DNA of 64,000 nt, taken from the NCBI RefSeq assembly GCF_009177095.1, contig NZ_AP021861.1:310001-374000 (forward strand). The letters run 5' to 3'. Below the pieces are notes generated by a model. The model was given only the letters and a program-made list of their open reading frames with translations. It had not been told where the DNA came from and did not search any database. The translations under genes and the position numbers were made by a program. Shown piece by piece: positions 43,873 to 52,982 of this stretch. The stretch's first letter is position 1, and every line of letters starts with the position of its first letter. This stretch comes from Lacipirellula parvula (lineage in GTDB: Bacteria; Planctomycetota; Planctomycetia; Pirellulales; Lacipirellulaceae).

Positions 43873-44355
43873 ATGGTCGCTTTTTCCTCCACGAGACGCC
43901 GTACGCCCCGTCCGATTGTTGGCGCGGGCGTTTCCCCAACGACATTGCTTGAGCAGAAAAATAGCGTAAACCTCGGGGAAAACGCTACCTTGCGAGGTTC
44001 GCGGCGATCGTCGAGCGGCGTTGAAATCGTGCGCGATGCGAGCGGGCGAATCATTCAGGCGCGCATCGGTCGTTGGCGCGTCGTCTCGGCAGCGGCGGAT
44101 CGCGATATCCTTGAGGTGCATCAAGCATCGTGCGGTCGCACCGCAATTCGGCTGGCGCGCTGCGCCAATCGACAGGATCGCGCGAGTTGCGAAGTGTGGC
44201 AACTCTACGATGACCAGGGCCGCCTCTTGGCGTCGTTGCAGCGATCGGCTGACGGAAGGATGGCGGTCATTTCCGACTATCAGTTGCGGCAAGCCTCGCG
44301 ACTGGTGCGGACTCACGCAGGCGAGATGGAATGCGTGGAGTCTTGGAATATTTAG
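43873..44355 (+). CDS. Hypothetical protein, possibly expressed
   Basis: A 160-residue basic protein from ATG 43873 (MVAFSSTRRRTPRP); the frame is open further up to 43816. The N-terminal 50 residues are Arg/Ser/Thr-rich and seem disordered. The rest reads like a small beta domain (VEIVRDASGRIIQARIGRWRV, ASCEVWQLYDDQGRLLASLQ) with four or five cysteines. No family recognised. Codon bias in the second half is like that of real genes here, less so at the N-terminus. The opposite frame is also open, so the strand call is moderate. Confidence 0.5.
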   Translation: MVAFSSTRRRTPRPIVGAGVSPTTLLEQKNSVNLGENATLRGSRRSSSGVEIVRDASGRIIQARIGRWRVVSAAADRDILEVHQASCGRTAIRLARCANRQDRASCEVWQLYDDQGRLLASLQRSADGRMAVISDYQLRQASRLVRTHAGEMECVESWNI

Positions 44356-44401
44356 CAGCTTTTCGGAATGGCGCGCAGCGGACGCATGCGTCACAAAAAA
44401 A

Positions 44402-44431
44402 CGAAGACCAAGCCGAGCGGCTTGGTCTTCG
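44402..44431 (-). terminator. Intrinsic terminator of the small basic protein gene
   Basis: GAAGACCAAGCC (44403-44414) and GGCTTGGTCTTC (44419-44430) form a perfect 12-bp stem with a 4-base loop. On the minus strand the stem is followed by CGTTTTTTTG, a good U-tract. It lies about 35 bases after the stop of the gene at 44464. Confidence 0.88.
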
Positions 44432-44463
44432 TGTTCGTGAGTCGATGGTGGCGGTTGACGGGC

Positions 44464-44697
44464 TTACTTCTTGCCCTTGGCGCCCTTGGCGGGGGCTGCG
44501 TCGTCCCCTTCGGCCTTGGTCTTCTTTTTCTTCTTCAGCGACAGCTTCTTCACGCGGACCTTCGGAATGCCGATGGGCGACATGCCCTCGCTCCAGCGGT
44601 CGTTTTCCTTGAGGCGTTCCAGTCGCTCAGCACGGCTCAGGACGTTCCGGGTGCTCGTGGCGCCGCGACGGACTTTCAGGCTCTTGTCGATGGTCAT
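44464..44697 (-). CDS. PVC-type small basic protein (possibly ribosome-associated)
   Basis: A 77-residue, very basic protein: MTIDKSLKVRRGATSTRNVL, then RAERLERLKENDRW, GIPKVRVKKLSLKKKKK and an Ala/Lys/Gly tail. It matches the small basic protein known in Planctomycetes, Verrucomicrobia and Chlamydiae, which I recall is suspected to bind the ribosome or rRNA, without firm experimental proof known to me. High Lys/Arg content and a strong private terminator suggest an abundant single-gene transcript. The kinase gene upstream on the same strand is about 280 bases away. Confidence 0.87.
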   Translation of the reverse strand: MTIDKSLKVRRGATSTRNVLSRAERLERLKENDRWSEGMSPIGIPKVRVKKLSLKKKKKTKAEGDDAAPAKGAKGKK

Positions 44698-44891
44698 GGG
44701 AAGCTCCCGCCCCGCGGGCGGATCGATCGTGAAAGGGTATTGTCGAAGGGCGTTCGCATGGCGAACCGCCCGGATGGTCGGTCGAATTCGGCATTCTAGC
44801 GGGTCGAGGTAAACCCCGCAATGCGTGCCGCCGCCGCCGACGCTGCGAAGGCAGTTATCGGCCGAAACAGGGGCAGTCGGCCAATATTGAA

Positions 44892-44965
44892 GGGGTCGGG
44901 GGCCTTCTGCCGCTGGGGAGCCTGCTCGAGTGGAGCGCCGCTAGCGGCAAAAGGCCCCCGACCCC
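44892..44965. repeat. Inverted repeat with AAGGCCCCCGACCCC core
   Basis: Bases 44892-44914 and 44943-44965 are reverse complements with one mismatch in 23 (GGGGTCGGGGGCCTT side and AAGGCCCCCGACCCC side). It lies just after the kinase stop. A half-copy (AAGGGGTCGGGAGCCTTCG, then CCGCT) occurs at about 51714-51743. Confidence 0.75.
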
Positions 44966-44980
44966 CTCGATTGGCAGTCC

Positions 44981-45856
44981 TTAAACCGTTTCGGTCTTCG
45001 CCGAGCGGATTGCGTTGAGCAGCGTTTTCATCGAACCGAACCGCTTTTCAGCCTCCGGTTCGAGGCATTTGTGGATCGCATCGCGAATGACTGGGTTGAT
45101 CTTCGGGCAATGCTTTTCCAGCGGCACTGGCGCCGATTGGCCATTCCCCATGGCGGCGAGGCCGTCGCCGCTTCCCCGCTGCCAGGGGAGCTCGAACGAA
45201 AACATTTCGTACATCGACACGCCAAAGGCGAAGATATCGAGCCGATGGTCGGTCGGCTTGCGGCGAACCACTTCCGGGGCCATGTAATTCGGCGTGCCGG
45301 TACGGATGCCGGGCTGCTGGAACTCCTTCTTCGCCGGAACGGTCAGGCCGAAGTCGATCAGCTTCAGCGACGTGGCGTCCTTCGTGCAGACGAAGTTTCG
45401 CGGGCAGATGTCGCGGTGGATGTAGCCGGCTTCGTGGACTGTTTGCAGCGCCTCCCCCGCCTGCGTCATCAGGGCGACGCGATTGCCGTCGAGCAGTTTG
45501 CTGCGTCCGATGATGAGCGAGTTGAGGCCGGGGCCGTCGAGATACTCCATCACGACGTACTGCTCGCCCTTGTTCGTCATGCCGTGGCTGAGCGTGCGGA
45601 CGATGCGGGGATGGTTGAATTGCATCGCGATCTCGCCTTCGCTTGGCTTGTTGAGGCCGCGGAAGCGCTGTTCGAGTTGCTCGGTCTTGTCCTTGTCGAG
45701 CACCTTCAGGCCGACGATCTCGCCCGTGTTCCGATCGCGAACCGCCTGGAAGCTGCTCATCGTGCCGGAGACGGCTTCGCGGAGGACTTCGTAACGACGG
45801 GTGACGTCGACTTTGCCCCCCTCCATCAGCGATTTGAAGAAGCCGCCGATACCCAT
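44981..45856 (-). CDS. Eukaryotic-like serine/threonine protein kinase
   Basis: A 291-residue soluble kinase from ATG 45856 (MGIGGFFKSLMEGGKVDVTR); the longer frame adds 23 unsupported residues. Catalytic residues are in place: Lys51 in IVGLKVLD, HRD at 147-149, Asn154, DFG at 168-170 and APE at 193-195. The glycine loop is degenerate (AVSGTMSSFQAV). No membrane helix, PASTA or other sensor domain is present, so it may act in the cytoplasm on an unknown client. Such kinases are numerous in planctomycetes. The nearest gene upstream is accD, about 190 bases away on the same strand. Confidence 0.92.
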   Translation of the reverse strand: MGIGGFFKSLMEGGKVDVTRRYEVLREAVSGTMSSFQAVRDRNTGEIVGLKVLDKDKTEQLEQRFRGLNKPSEGEIAMQFNHPRIVRTLSHGMTNKGEQYVVMEYLDGPGLNSLIIGRSKLLDGNRVALMTQAGEALQTVHEAGYIHRDICPRNFVCTKDATSLKLIDFGLTVPAKKEFQQPGIRTGTPNYMAPEVVRRKPTDHRLDIFAFGVSMYEMFSFELPWQRGSGDGLAAMGNGQSAPVPLEKHCPKINPVIRDAIHKCLEPEAEKRFGSMKTLLNAIRSAKTETV

Positions 45857-46047
45857 AGGATGTCGCGATTCGGTGAAAGGAGTGGAGAACGCCGACGGAA
45901 CGAAGCGTTGAAATCGTGGCCGCAAATACGCCCATTTAGCGGCGGTCGTCAGGCCGCTTCCCGCCGCGAGCGGCGGGGCTAAATGGCCCTAGCGGCCACC
46001 ACTCCAATTTAGATGGGGCATGCGATGCGGGCAAGAAAACGCTGGGC

Positions 46048-46935
46048 TTAGCGCTTGCCGCAGTAGTCGATCGCGCGGGCCAATTCGCTCTTCAAATCGT
46101 GCCGGCGGATGATGCGATCGATATAACCGTGCGCCAGCAGGAATTCGCTGGTCTGGAAGCCTTCCGGCAGTTCAATCCGGATGGTCGCTTTAATCGTCCG
46201 CGGGCCGGCGAAACCGATGAGGGCCTTCGGCTCGGCGACGATGATGTCGCCCAGCGACGCGAAGCTCGCCGCGACGCCGCCCATTGTGGGGTTGGTGAGG
46301 ACCGAGATAAACAGGCCCCCCGCCTGGTCGTACCGGGCGAGCGCGGCGGAGACCTTGGCCATCTGCATCAGGGAGAAAATCCCCTCGTGCATGCGGGCGC
46401 CGCCGCCTGAGCCGCTGACGATGATCAGCGGCAGCTGTTGTTCCGTGGCGCGTTCGACGAGCCGCGTCAGCTTCTCGCCGACCACCGAGCCCATGCTCCC
46501 CATGATGAACGCCGAATCGGTGACGCCGAACGCCACGCGACGAGCGCGAATCATGCCGCTGCCGGTGACCACCGCGTCGCGGAGGCCGGTCCGCTGTTGT
46601 TCCGACTTGATGCGGTCGGGGTACGACTTCTTATCGTTGAAGCCGAGCGGGTCGACCGACTGCAGGTCGCGGTCCCACTCTTCGAACGTTCCCTCGTCCA
46701 GCACCGACGCGATGCGGCCCTGGGCGCTGAGGTACATGTGGTTGTCGCACTTCGGGCAGACGTTGAAGTTCTGCTCGACCGCTTTGCGAAACAGCATCTC
46801 CCCGCACGAGCCGCAGCTCATCCACAGGCCGCTGGGGACCCCGCGTTTTTCGCGCGGAGGTTTACCCTGCCCGCCGGGAGCTTCGGTTTCGCTGGACGAC
46901 ATGGCTTGGGTCGGGGAGGAAACGATGGTCGACAT
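46048..46935 (-). CDS. accD: Acetyl-CoA carboxylase carboxyltransferase subunit beta
   Basis: AccD pairs with AccA to move carboxyl from biotin to acetyl-CoA, forming malonyl-CoA. The 295-residue protein has the N-terminal zinc ribbon (CGSC and, 16 residues on, CPKC, in [19 protein letters not shown]) and carboxyltransferase motifs [58 protein letters not shown] and [13 protein letters not shown]. The first ~32 residues are a disordered Ser/Glu/Pro leader. accA, accB and accC are not in the window. It precedes the kinase gene on the same strand. Confidence 0.97.
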   Translation of the reverse strand: MSTIVSSPTQAMSSSETEAPGGQGKPPREKRGVPSGLWMSCGSCGEMLFRKAVEQNFNVCPKCDNHMYLSAQGRIASVLDEGTFEEWDRDLQSVDPLGFNDKKSYPDRIKSEQQRTGLRDAVVTGSGMIRARRVAFGVTDSAFIMGSMGSVVGEKLTRLVERATEQQLPLIIVSGSGGGARMHEGIFSLMQMAKVSAALARYDQAGGLFISVLTNPTMGGVAASFASLGDIIVAEPKALIGFAGPRTIKATIRIELPEGFQTSEFLLAHGYIDRIIRRHDLKSELARAIDYCGKR

Positions 46936-47213
46936 GTGGCGGCTGCTGGGGTGATATCGCCGGTACGCAGTATATCAGCGTCGTCGGCGGGCAACCATGG
47001 CGGTCTGGGGAGGTTGGCCGGGTGCCGCGCTGACGGCTCTAGCGCCTCGCGGAGCCACCGACTCAACAATACTTCTGGCTCCCTCCCCCTGGAGGGGAGG
47101 GCTGGGGAGGGGGGAAGAAGCCTGGTACCCGCTGCGATCACCCCTCCCTAACCCTCCCCATCAAGGGGAGGGAACCTCATGGTTGAAGTATTGGCAGGGG
47201 CTAGAAATGCAGG
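46936..47213. repeat. Intergenic CCCTCCCC inverted repeat
   Basis: CTCCCTCCCCCTGGAGGGGAGG (about 47078-47099, itself nearly palindromic) is followed by GGGGAGGGGGG, and the complementary CACCCCTCCCTAACCCTCCCC lies at about 47139-47160 with AAGGGGAGGG after it. A shorter relative (TCCCCTTGAGGGGGAGGGA) is at about 49736-49754. No gene is seen in this gap. Confidence 0.6.
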
Positions 47214-47789
47214 TTAGATCGCTGCAGCGAGCTCAATTGGCTCCCACAGCGGCTTGCCGACGCAGGCCGACTGGCAGAGCGTCGGCGGGGCGCCCGCCTG
47301 CAGCATTGAGCGGAGGACGCTCGCCAGCGGTTGGGCGAGCACCAGGGCGATCGTTCCCGATTTGTGCTTTTTCGTAAGCTTCGCGATCGCCGCCTTCAGC
47401 CGCTCGCCCGCTTCGCGAAGCGTTTCGCCTTCGGGGGGGCAAACCGTGTCTGGGCGTTCTTGCCATTGGCGGAACACGCGGGGCTGCTTCGACTTCACGT
47501 CGTCGAACAGCATGCCCTGCCACAGGCCTTGGTCGAGGTTGTGGAGCGTCTTGAGCGTCTTCGGCTTTTGCTTGAGCGTCGCGGCCAGCACCTCGGCCGT
47601 TTGCTGGGCGCTCAGACACGGACCGGCGTAGAGGGCGTCGATCTGCGTGCCGCGGGCCGCCAATTCTTGGGCGGTCGCCTCGGCTTGCTGGCGTCCTTCG
47701 CCGCTCAGCGGAACGTCGAGCGTTCCCTGAATTCGGCCCTGGCAGTCGTACTCGGTCAGCCCGGATCGGACTAACAAGATGGTTAACAT
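47214..47789 (-). CDS. Histidine-phosphatase-fold protein lacking catalytic histidines
   Basis: A 191-residue protein from ATG 47789 (MLTILLVRSGLTEYDCQGR); the longer frame adds 19 residues. The fold of phosphoglycerate-mutase-like enzymes is plain: N-terminal strand, GRIQGTLDVPLSGEGRQQAE, SAQQTAEVL, LDQGLWQGM and PPEGETLREAGERL. But the RHG triad reads R8-S9-G10, so the phosphorylated histidine is a serine; the second histidine (usually SHG) is replaced in VLAQPLAS; and the arginine of S-x-x-R-x-x-Q-T-A is missing in LSAQQTAE. This looks like a non-catalytic relative, perhaps a binding protein. It lies 110 bases after rpe on the same strand. Confidence 0.85.
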   Translation of the reverse strand: MLTILLVRSGLTEYDCQGRIQGTLDVPLSGEGRQQAEATAQELAARGTQIDALYAGPCLSAQQTAEVLAATLKQKPKTLKTLHNLDQGLWQGMLFDDVKSKQPRVFRQWQERPDTVCPPEGETLREAGERLKAAIAKLTKKHKSGTIALVLAQPLASVLRSMLQAGAPPTLCQSACVGKPLWEPIELAAAI

Positions 47790-47898
47790 CGAACGAGCAA
47801 CCTCTGAATCTCTCTGCTTGGTTCTGGCAACTAGGGTAAGTGGCATTGAGTGTTGCGTCGATTGGAACCGCCGGGTTTGCCGCCTGGCGGTTTCGACG

Positions 47899-48594
47899 CT
47901 ATTGGGTTCCCGAGGCGGCCAGGCGAGTTAGCTCAGCCAAACTATCCGCGTACGGGGCAGGTTTCTTGAAAATTGCGGAGCCGACGACCAGCATCTGGGC
48001 GCCGGCGGCGGTGCATTGGGCGATGGTCGAGGCGTTCACGCCGCCGTCGATTTCTAGCAGCAAGTCGCTGCGGAGCGAGCGCAAGGCCCGCAACTTGTCC
48101 AGCGCCACCGCCTCGAACTGCTGGGCGCCAAAGCCCGGCATGACGCTCATGCACAGGACCATGTCGCACAGCGGCAGCGCGTCGGCAATCGCTTCGACGG
48201 GCGTCGGCGGGTTGATCGCCAGCGAGGCCAAGGCGCCCCGCTTGCGGATCTGTTCTAGAATCGGCCGGGGATCGTCGGTCGCCTCGGCGTGGATCGTTAC
48301 GATGTCAGCGCCAGCATCGATGATCTCGTCGACGAACGCGGCGGGCTTCGACACCATCATGTGGACGTCGATCGGCAGGTCGCTCGCCCGGCGGACCGCC
48401 TCGACGATCGGCATGCCGTACGTGATGTTCGGCACGAAATTGCCGTCCATCACGTCGAGGTGAAAGGCCCGGGCGCCAGCAGCTTCGACGGCCTTCACCT
48501 CAGCGGCCAGGTTGCCGAAGTCGCACAGTAGCAGCGACGGCAGCACCACGGGCGGCGGGTTGCGAAGTTCATCGAGGATACGGCGGCGCGGCAT
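47899..48594 (-). CDS. rpe: Ribulose-phosphate 3-epimerase
   Basis: Rpe interconverts D-ribulose 5-phosphate and D-xylulose 5-phosphate. The 231-residue TIM barrel has PSLLLCDFGNL at the first strand, HLDVMDGNFVPNITYG (metal and base Asp/His), DVHMMVSKP, TIHAEAT, PPTPVEAI, MSVMPGFGAQQF and LEIDGGVNASTI (second catalytic Asp). The first 15 residues are an extension (MPRRRILDELRNPPP) over the usual start. It is upstream of the phosphatase-fold gene and downstream of scpB on the same strand, with a 311-base gap to scpB. Confidence 0.95.
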   Translation of the reverse strand: MPRRRILDELRNPPPVVLPSLLLCDFGNLAAEVKAVEAAGARAFHLDVMDGNFVPNITYGMPIVEAVRRASDLPIDVHMMVSKPAAFVDEIIDAGADIVTIHAEATDDPRPILEQIRKRGALASLAINPPTPVEAIADALPLCDMVLCMSVMPGFGAQQFEAVALDKLRALRSLRSDLLLEIDGGVNASTIAQCTAAGAQMLVVGSAIFKKPAPYADSLAELTRLAASGTQ

Positions 48595-48905
48595 GGCGGA
48601 GTCGCTCTTCGGCGCAGCAATGCCGATGGAGCTAGTGACCCAGAAATGGGGTTCAGGAGGGAATGGCCGCTGGGTAGTCGCGCGGCGCCGATCGAATCGG
48701 TAACGACTGAATCGTGTTCAGTCGCCTCGGAGGATCATGGGCCGCAAAGGGCGGCCGGCGGCTGTCGAAGTCGCCGCGCCGATTCTACTCACGGCACCAG
48801 GAACTACTAGAGCGGTTTCCTGGGTCTGGTTTGTAAGTTGTTTGGTGGTATGGGGTTTGGTGGATTGCGGATTCTCGCAGATTGGCTTCCCGAAGACCGC
48901 CGATG
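48595..48905. other. Intergenic region scpB / rpe, no gene seen
   Basis: About 310 bases without a supported reading frame. No strong palindrome was found, unlike most gaps in this window. It should hold the promoter for rpe if that gene is not expressed from the scpB transcript. Confidence 0.5.
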
Positions 48906-49652
48906 CTACGAATCGTCCAAATCCTCGTTCCGTGGCAGGTCGGCTGGCGAGCTGACGCCGAAGAGCTGGTTGAATCTTGAGGTTGTGTGATATCGGGCCA
49001 CTTTGGGCGTCCCCGCAGGCCGCTCGACCCGCACCAATTGGCGGCGGACCAGCTGGGCCAGGATCGCATGGCTTTGCGAGCCGCGGAGCTTGTTGAGTTC
49101 CTCGCCGCTCACCCCCTGGCGGTAGGCGACGATGCTCAGCACCTCGACCGCGGCCGGCGTGAGCTTGGCGGCCCGTTGTTGCCCCCGGAACTGGTCGCGG
49201 AGGATGCCGAGGTCGCTGCGGAGCTGCAGCCGGTAGCCGGCCGCGTCGCCGGTGATTTCGTAGGCCGCTTCGTCGTGCCGGTAGCTGGCGTTGAGGTCGG
49301 CGACAAGCTGCTCGACCTCCTCGGCGGAGACATTGCGGATGTGCGAGGCGATTTTTGCCGCGGGGAGCGGCTTGCCATCGGCGCTGCCGACGAACAGCAT
49401 CCCCTCGATGATCATCCGCGGCGTCACGGGTAACGAATCATCGTCGTCAGGCTCTTCTTCAGGTTCGAGCGCGATCTGCGGCTTCGCGATCGCCAAGCCG
49501 GGCGCGGCGGCGGGCGTCCCCATCAAGCGGGCGAAGGCCGAGGAGAGCCGCTCCAGCGAGAACCGCTGGTTCGTCGGCGCGGGCGCCGACGGCGGCGCGA
49601 TCGGGCGCAGCGGCAAGATATCGGGATCGGCGGGTTCGCGTTCGGGGGGCAT
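48906..49652 (-). CDS. scpB: Segregation and condensation protein B (ScpB)
   Basis: ScpB is the winged-helix (kite) partner of ScpA in SMC-type chromosome condensation. In this 248-residue protein the first ~75 residues are a planctomycete-type disordered extension (Pro/Ala/Glu). The two winged helices follow: MIIEGMLFVGSADGKPLPAA, EEVEQLVADLNASY, YRLQLRSDLG, then LTPAAVEVLSIVAYRQGVSG, a signature of ScpB, and RGSQSHAILAQLVRRQLV. scpA and smc are not adjacent here. The C-terminal tail is short and acidic (PRNEDLDDS). Confidence 0.95.
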   Translation of the reverse strand: MPPEREPADPDILPLRPIAPPSAPAPTNQRFSLERLSSAFARLMGTPAAAPGLAIAKPQIALEPEEEPDDDDSLPVTPRMIIEGMLFVGSADGKPLPAAKIASHIRNVSAEEVEQLVADLNASYRHDEAAYEITGDAAGYRLQLRSDLGILRDQFRGQQRAAKLTPAAVEVLSIVAYRQGVSGEELNKLRGSQSHAILAQLVRRQLVRVERPAGTPKVARYHTTSRFNQLFGVSSPADLPRNEDLDDS

Positions 49653-49815
49653 AGCGGCCGGATGATATCGCCGCGGCGGCAGAAGTCACAAGGCGGCTAT
49701 GCGGTCCCTCACGTAAAATTAAACCGTGAGGTCCCCTCCCCTTGAGGGGGAGGGAGCAGAGGATTCTCTTTAGAGACGCTTGCCGTTAATGAGCTTCTAG
49801 CTGCAGGGGAGGTAG

Positions 49816-50499
49816 CTAAGGAGCAACCGCTGCTAGCACCGTTGCCTCCACGGGCCGCGGCGTGAGCAGGGCCACCCGATGCTCAGCCACTAGCTTCCGC
49901 GCCCCCGGCAGAATCTCCAGCATCCGCCCCGGAAGTTCCGGCAGCTTCACCCGCCGCATCACTTGGTTCAGGCGAAACAGGAGCGTCTCGTCTTCCATGT
50001 AGTCATACAGGAAACGCAGTTCGACGAACCGCGTGATCAGTCCCGCCACGCCGCTGGCGTCGCAGCCGTTCATCTGGCCGATCGCGGCGGCGACGAACTC
50101 GGCGTCGACTGTCGCTAATGCCGCGTAGTAGGCATCGACGCCGCGGCGATCTTCAGCAATGAGGGCCGCGTCGAGCAGCAGTTCAACCAAAATATGCCCG
50201 AGAAAACCGGGCCGCATCCCGTCGCGGTCGCCGGTCGCCCAGCGGACCTGGCGGGCGAGTTCCATCGACAAATCGCCGAAGGCGCCCGTCTCGTGGAACC
50301 AATCGTCATCGGCATGGTGCCGCATGACGCCGCGGGCGTAGGAGGCCATCTTCGAGTCGTCGGCGTCAACAAACGGCGCCGCCTGCCGCGATCGGCAACG
50401 CAACCGCGGCCGCGTCATGCAGAGCCAATCAGGCGTTGCCGCCCCCGCCACTTGGTACGGATCGTCGAGGCAATCGATGGCGTGAGCAAGGTAATTCAT
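49816..50499 (-). CDS. ACP phosphodiesterase-like protein
   Basis: A 227-residue protein. ATG 50499 (MNYLAHAIDCLDDPYQVAGA) was chosen because it gives the N-terminus typical of AcpH-like proteins (MNFLAHL in known members); the longer frame adds 17 unsupported residues. Histidines in MRHHADDDWFHETGAF and the FLGHILVELLLDAALI helix could form a metal site as in this all-helical hydrolase family. A full match to AcpH, which removes phosphopantetheine from acyl carrier protein, cannot be claimed. It lies about 160 bases upstream of scpB on the same strand. Confidence 0.65.
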   Translation of the reverse strand: MNYLAHAIDCLDDPYQVAGAATPDWLCMTRPRLRCRSRQAAPFVDADDSKMASYARGVMRHHADDDWFHETGAFGDLSMELARQVRWATGDRDGMRPGFLGHILVELLLDAALIAEDRRGVDAYYAALATVDAEFVAAAIGQMNGCDASGVAGLITRFVELRFLYDYMEDETLLFRLNQVMRRVKLPELPGRMLEILPGARKLVAEHRVALLTPRPVEATVLAAVAP

Positions 50500-50688
50500 A
50501 GATTTCGGGTCGGGGCATCCCCCCAACCAAATGCTAGCAAGCCCCCGCAAAGCCCATCTAGCCGCGGCGTGAGCCCGCGCTGACCTCGACGCAGGCCTTC
50601 CCTTTTAGGTAGATACCGGTTGCACCACGATCGGGCAACTCCGCTTCGCGTCGCTCCGGCGCCCCACCCTCGCTTGTTCGGTACCGTC

Positions 50689-51705
50689 ATGCTCATCGCC
50701 TTGCTAGCTCAGGCCACCGCTCTAGAAGCCGCTCAGGATGCTGTTCCTTTGCCCGTGAAGCCGGAATTGCTGCCCGGCACGAAGGAGTGGAAAAGCAACA
50801 CGCTGAATGAACTGTTTACCCTGCAGTTCAGCAAGATGGACCCTGCCGAGTGGGAGTATGCCGCGTACCAACTTGGCTTGCGCGCCGTCTATGTGCTCGT
50901 CCTGCTGACGCTCGCTTGGACGCTTTCTAGTTGGGCGGCGTCGGTCGTTCGCGCCACGCTAACGCGCGTCAAGTTCGACGAGACGCTCACTCTGTTTCTG
51001 TCGACGCTCATGCGTTGGACAATTTTGCTGCTCGCGGCGCTGTCGTGCCTCAGCTACTTCGGCGTCCAAACGACGAGCTTCGCCGCGCTCATCGGCGCCG
51101 CAGGCTTGGCGATCGGCCTCGCCTTCCAGGGGACGCTCTCGAACTTCGCCGCCGGAGCGATGCTGCTCATCTTCCGCCCCTACAAAGTCGGCGACACCGT
51201 GAACGTCGCCAGCTACACCGGCAAGGTCGCGGAGATCGAGCTCTTCACCACCGCGATCGACACGAGCGACAATCGCCGGATCATCGTGCCGAATAGTTCA
51301 ATCTTTGGCGCCGTTATCGAGAACATCACTTACCACGCAGTGCGGCGTGCCGACGTCAACGTCGGCACCGGCTACGCCGACGACATCGACCAGACGCGGG
51401 CCGTACTCGAAGCGGCGGTTCGCAGCGTCGCCGACGTAGTCGCGACGCCGGCGCCGGAGGTGATCCTCACCGACCTCGGCGCCTCGAGCGTCAACTGGCA
51501 GGTTCGCGGCTGGGCGAAGCGGGAGTCGTTCGGCGCCGCCAAGCAGGCGATCATCCGCGCGGTAAAGCTGGGGCTCGACGAAGCCCGGATTTCGATTCCC
51601 TTCCCGCAGCTCGATCTCCACCTCGACCCGCCGGGCCCCGAGCCGGCGCCCTCCCCTGCCCCGCCCGAGCCGGTGCGGTGGGCGCCGAAGATTTCGAATA
51701 CTTGA
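50689..51705 (+). CDS. MscS-family mechanosensitive channel
   Basis: A 338-residue small-conductance channel homologue. ATG 50689 gives a signal-like hydrophobic start (MLIALLAQATALEAAQ); a TTG 69 bases upstream would add 23 residues and is a possible alternative. Helices at ~70-95 (GLRAVYVLVLLTLAWTLSSW), ~110-130 and the pore helix ~140-165 (AALIGAAGLAIGLAFQGTLS) are followed by the beta domain signature FRPYKVGDTVNV and NSSIFGAVIENIT, then an alpha/beta domain and a Pro-rich tail. It likely relieves turgor in osmotic down-shock. Divergent from the AcpH-like gene. Confidence 0.92.
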   Translation: MLIALLAQATALEAAQDAVPLPVKPELLPGTKEWKSNTLNELFTLQFSKMDPAEWEYAAYQLGLRAVYVLVLLTLAWTLSSWAASVVRATLTRVKFDETLTLFLSTLMRWTILLLAALSCLSYFGVQTTSFAALIGAAGLAIGLAFQGTLSNFAAGAMLLIFRPYKVGDTVNVASYTGKVAEIELFTTAIDTSDNRRIIVPNSSIFGAVIENITYHAVRRADVNVGTGYADDIDQTRAVLEAAVRSVADVVATPAPEVILTDLGASSVNWQVRGWAKRESFGAAKQAIIRAVKLGLDEARISIPFPQLDLHLDPPGPEPAPSPAPPEPVRWAPKISNT

Positions 51706-51860
51706 TGCCGAGAAGGGGTCGGGAGCCTTCGCTTCGCTGCCGCTGTCGCCAGCCGCCGAAACCCGCTAGAATTCGGGGTTTCGCCAGCCATTCGCATGGC
51801 TAATAGGCGCCGAGCCGCCCCCACCGCGTCACGATCTCACCGCGTCAGGATTGTAGTTCA

Positions 51861-52952
51861 ATGGAAGCAGGCATCGTCGGGCTCCCCAACGTCGGCAAAA
51901 GCACGCTGTTCAACGCCCTCACGGCGGCGGGGATTGCCAGCGAAAACTACCCCTTCTGCACGATCGAGCCGAACGTCGGCGCCGTTGCCGTCCCTGATCC
52001 TCGCTTGGGCCGCATTAGCGCGCTGATCAAGACGCAGAAGATCATCCCGGCGATGCTGAAGCTCGTCGACATCGCCGGCATCGTTCGCGGCGCGTCGGAG
52101 GGCGAAGGCCTCGGCAATAAGTTTCTCGCCCACATCCGCACGGTCGATGCGATCCTGCATGTGGTCCGCTGCTTCGAGGATGGAGACGTCGTCCACGTCG
52201 AAGGCAGCGTCGACCCGATCCGCGACGTGGAAACGATCGACACCGAGCTGATGCTCGCCGACCTGCAATCGGTCGAAACGATGCTCGATCGTGCGAAGCG
52301 GACCGCCCGCACGGGCGACAAGGATGCGAAGCAACGCGTCGAGATCCTCGAAGAGTGCAACGCCCTGCTCGCCGCCGGCAAGCCGGTCCGCGGCTTGGTG
52401 TACGAGGATGAGACGCGGGCGCATATCTTGTCCGAGTTGCAGCTGCTCACCACGAAGCCAGTGCTCTACGTGGCGAACGTCAACGAAGACGACCTCGCCG
52501 GCGAGAGCGCCCACGTGAAAAAGCTCCGCGACCGCGCCGCCGTCGAAGGGGGCACGGTCGTCCCCGTTTGCGCCCGCCTCGAATCGGAGCTCGTCGAACT
52601 AGACGACGCTGAGCGGCAGGAAATGCTCGAAAGCATGGGCCTTTCCGAGCCCGCCCTCGCCGCCCTCGCCCGCGCCGCCTACAAGCTCCTTGGCCTGCAG
52701 AGCTACTTCACTGCCGGCGAGAAGGAAGTCCGTGCCTGGACGATTCCCGTCGGCGCCACCGCCCCGCAGGCGGCCGGCGTCATTCACACCGACTTCGAGC
52801 GCGGCTTCATCCGCTGCGAAACGTACTCGGTCGCCGACCTCGAGCAGTACAAAAGCGAGAAGGCAATCCGCGAAGCGGGCAAGATGCGCGTCGAAGGGAA
52901 GAACTACGTGATGCAGGATAGCGACGTTTGTCACTTCTTGTTTAACGTCTAG
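51861..52952 (+). CDS. ychF: Redox-regulated ATPase YchF (OLA1 type)
   Basis: YchF is a conserved Obg-family P-loop protein that prefers ATP and binds ribosomes. The 363-residue protein has G1 [27 protein letters not shown]3 [16 protein letters not shown], a G4 replaced by NVNE (the basis of ATP preference), a coiled-coil insertion at ~130-200, and the C-terminal TGS domain ([32 protein letters not shown]). Start 51861 fits the invariant N-terminus [14 protein letters not shown]. Length matches the family (about 363). No operon partners. Confidence 0.97.
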   Translation: MEAGIVGLPNVGKSTLFNALTAAGIASENYPFCTIEPNVGAVAVPDPRLGRISALIKTQKIIPAMLKLVDIAGIVRGASEGEGLGNKFLAHIRTVDAILHVVRCFEDGDVVHVEGSVDPIRDVETIDTELMLADLQSVETMLDRAKRTARTGDKDAKQRVEILEECNALLAAGKPVRGLVYEDETRAHILSELQLLTTKPVLYVANVNEDDLAGESAHVKKLRDRAAVEGGTVVPVCARLESELVELDDAERQEMLESMGLSEPALAALARAAYKLLGLQSYFTAGEKEVRAWTIPVGATAPQAAGVIHTDFERGFIRCETYSVADLEQYKSEKAIREAGKMRVEGKNYVMQDSDVCHFLFNV

Positions 52953-52982
52953 GGCGTCTGCCGTTCGTGACGCTGGGAAAGG

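Noticed and set aside
43858-44394. 178-codon open frame on the minus strand
   Set aside because: Less protein-like than the opposite frame at 43873-44355 and it starts within the terminator region of the small basic protein gene.
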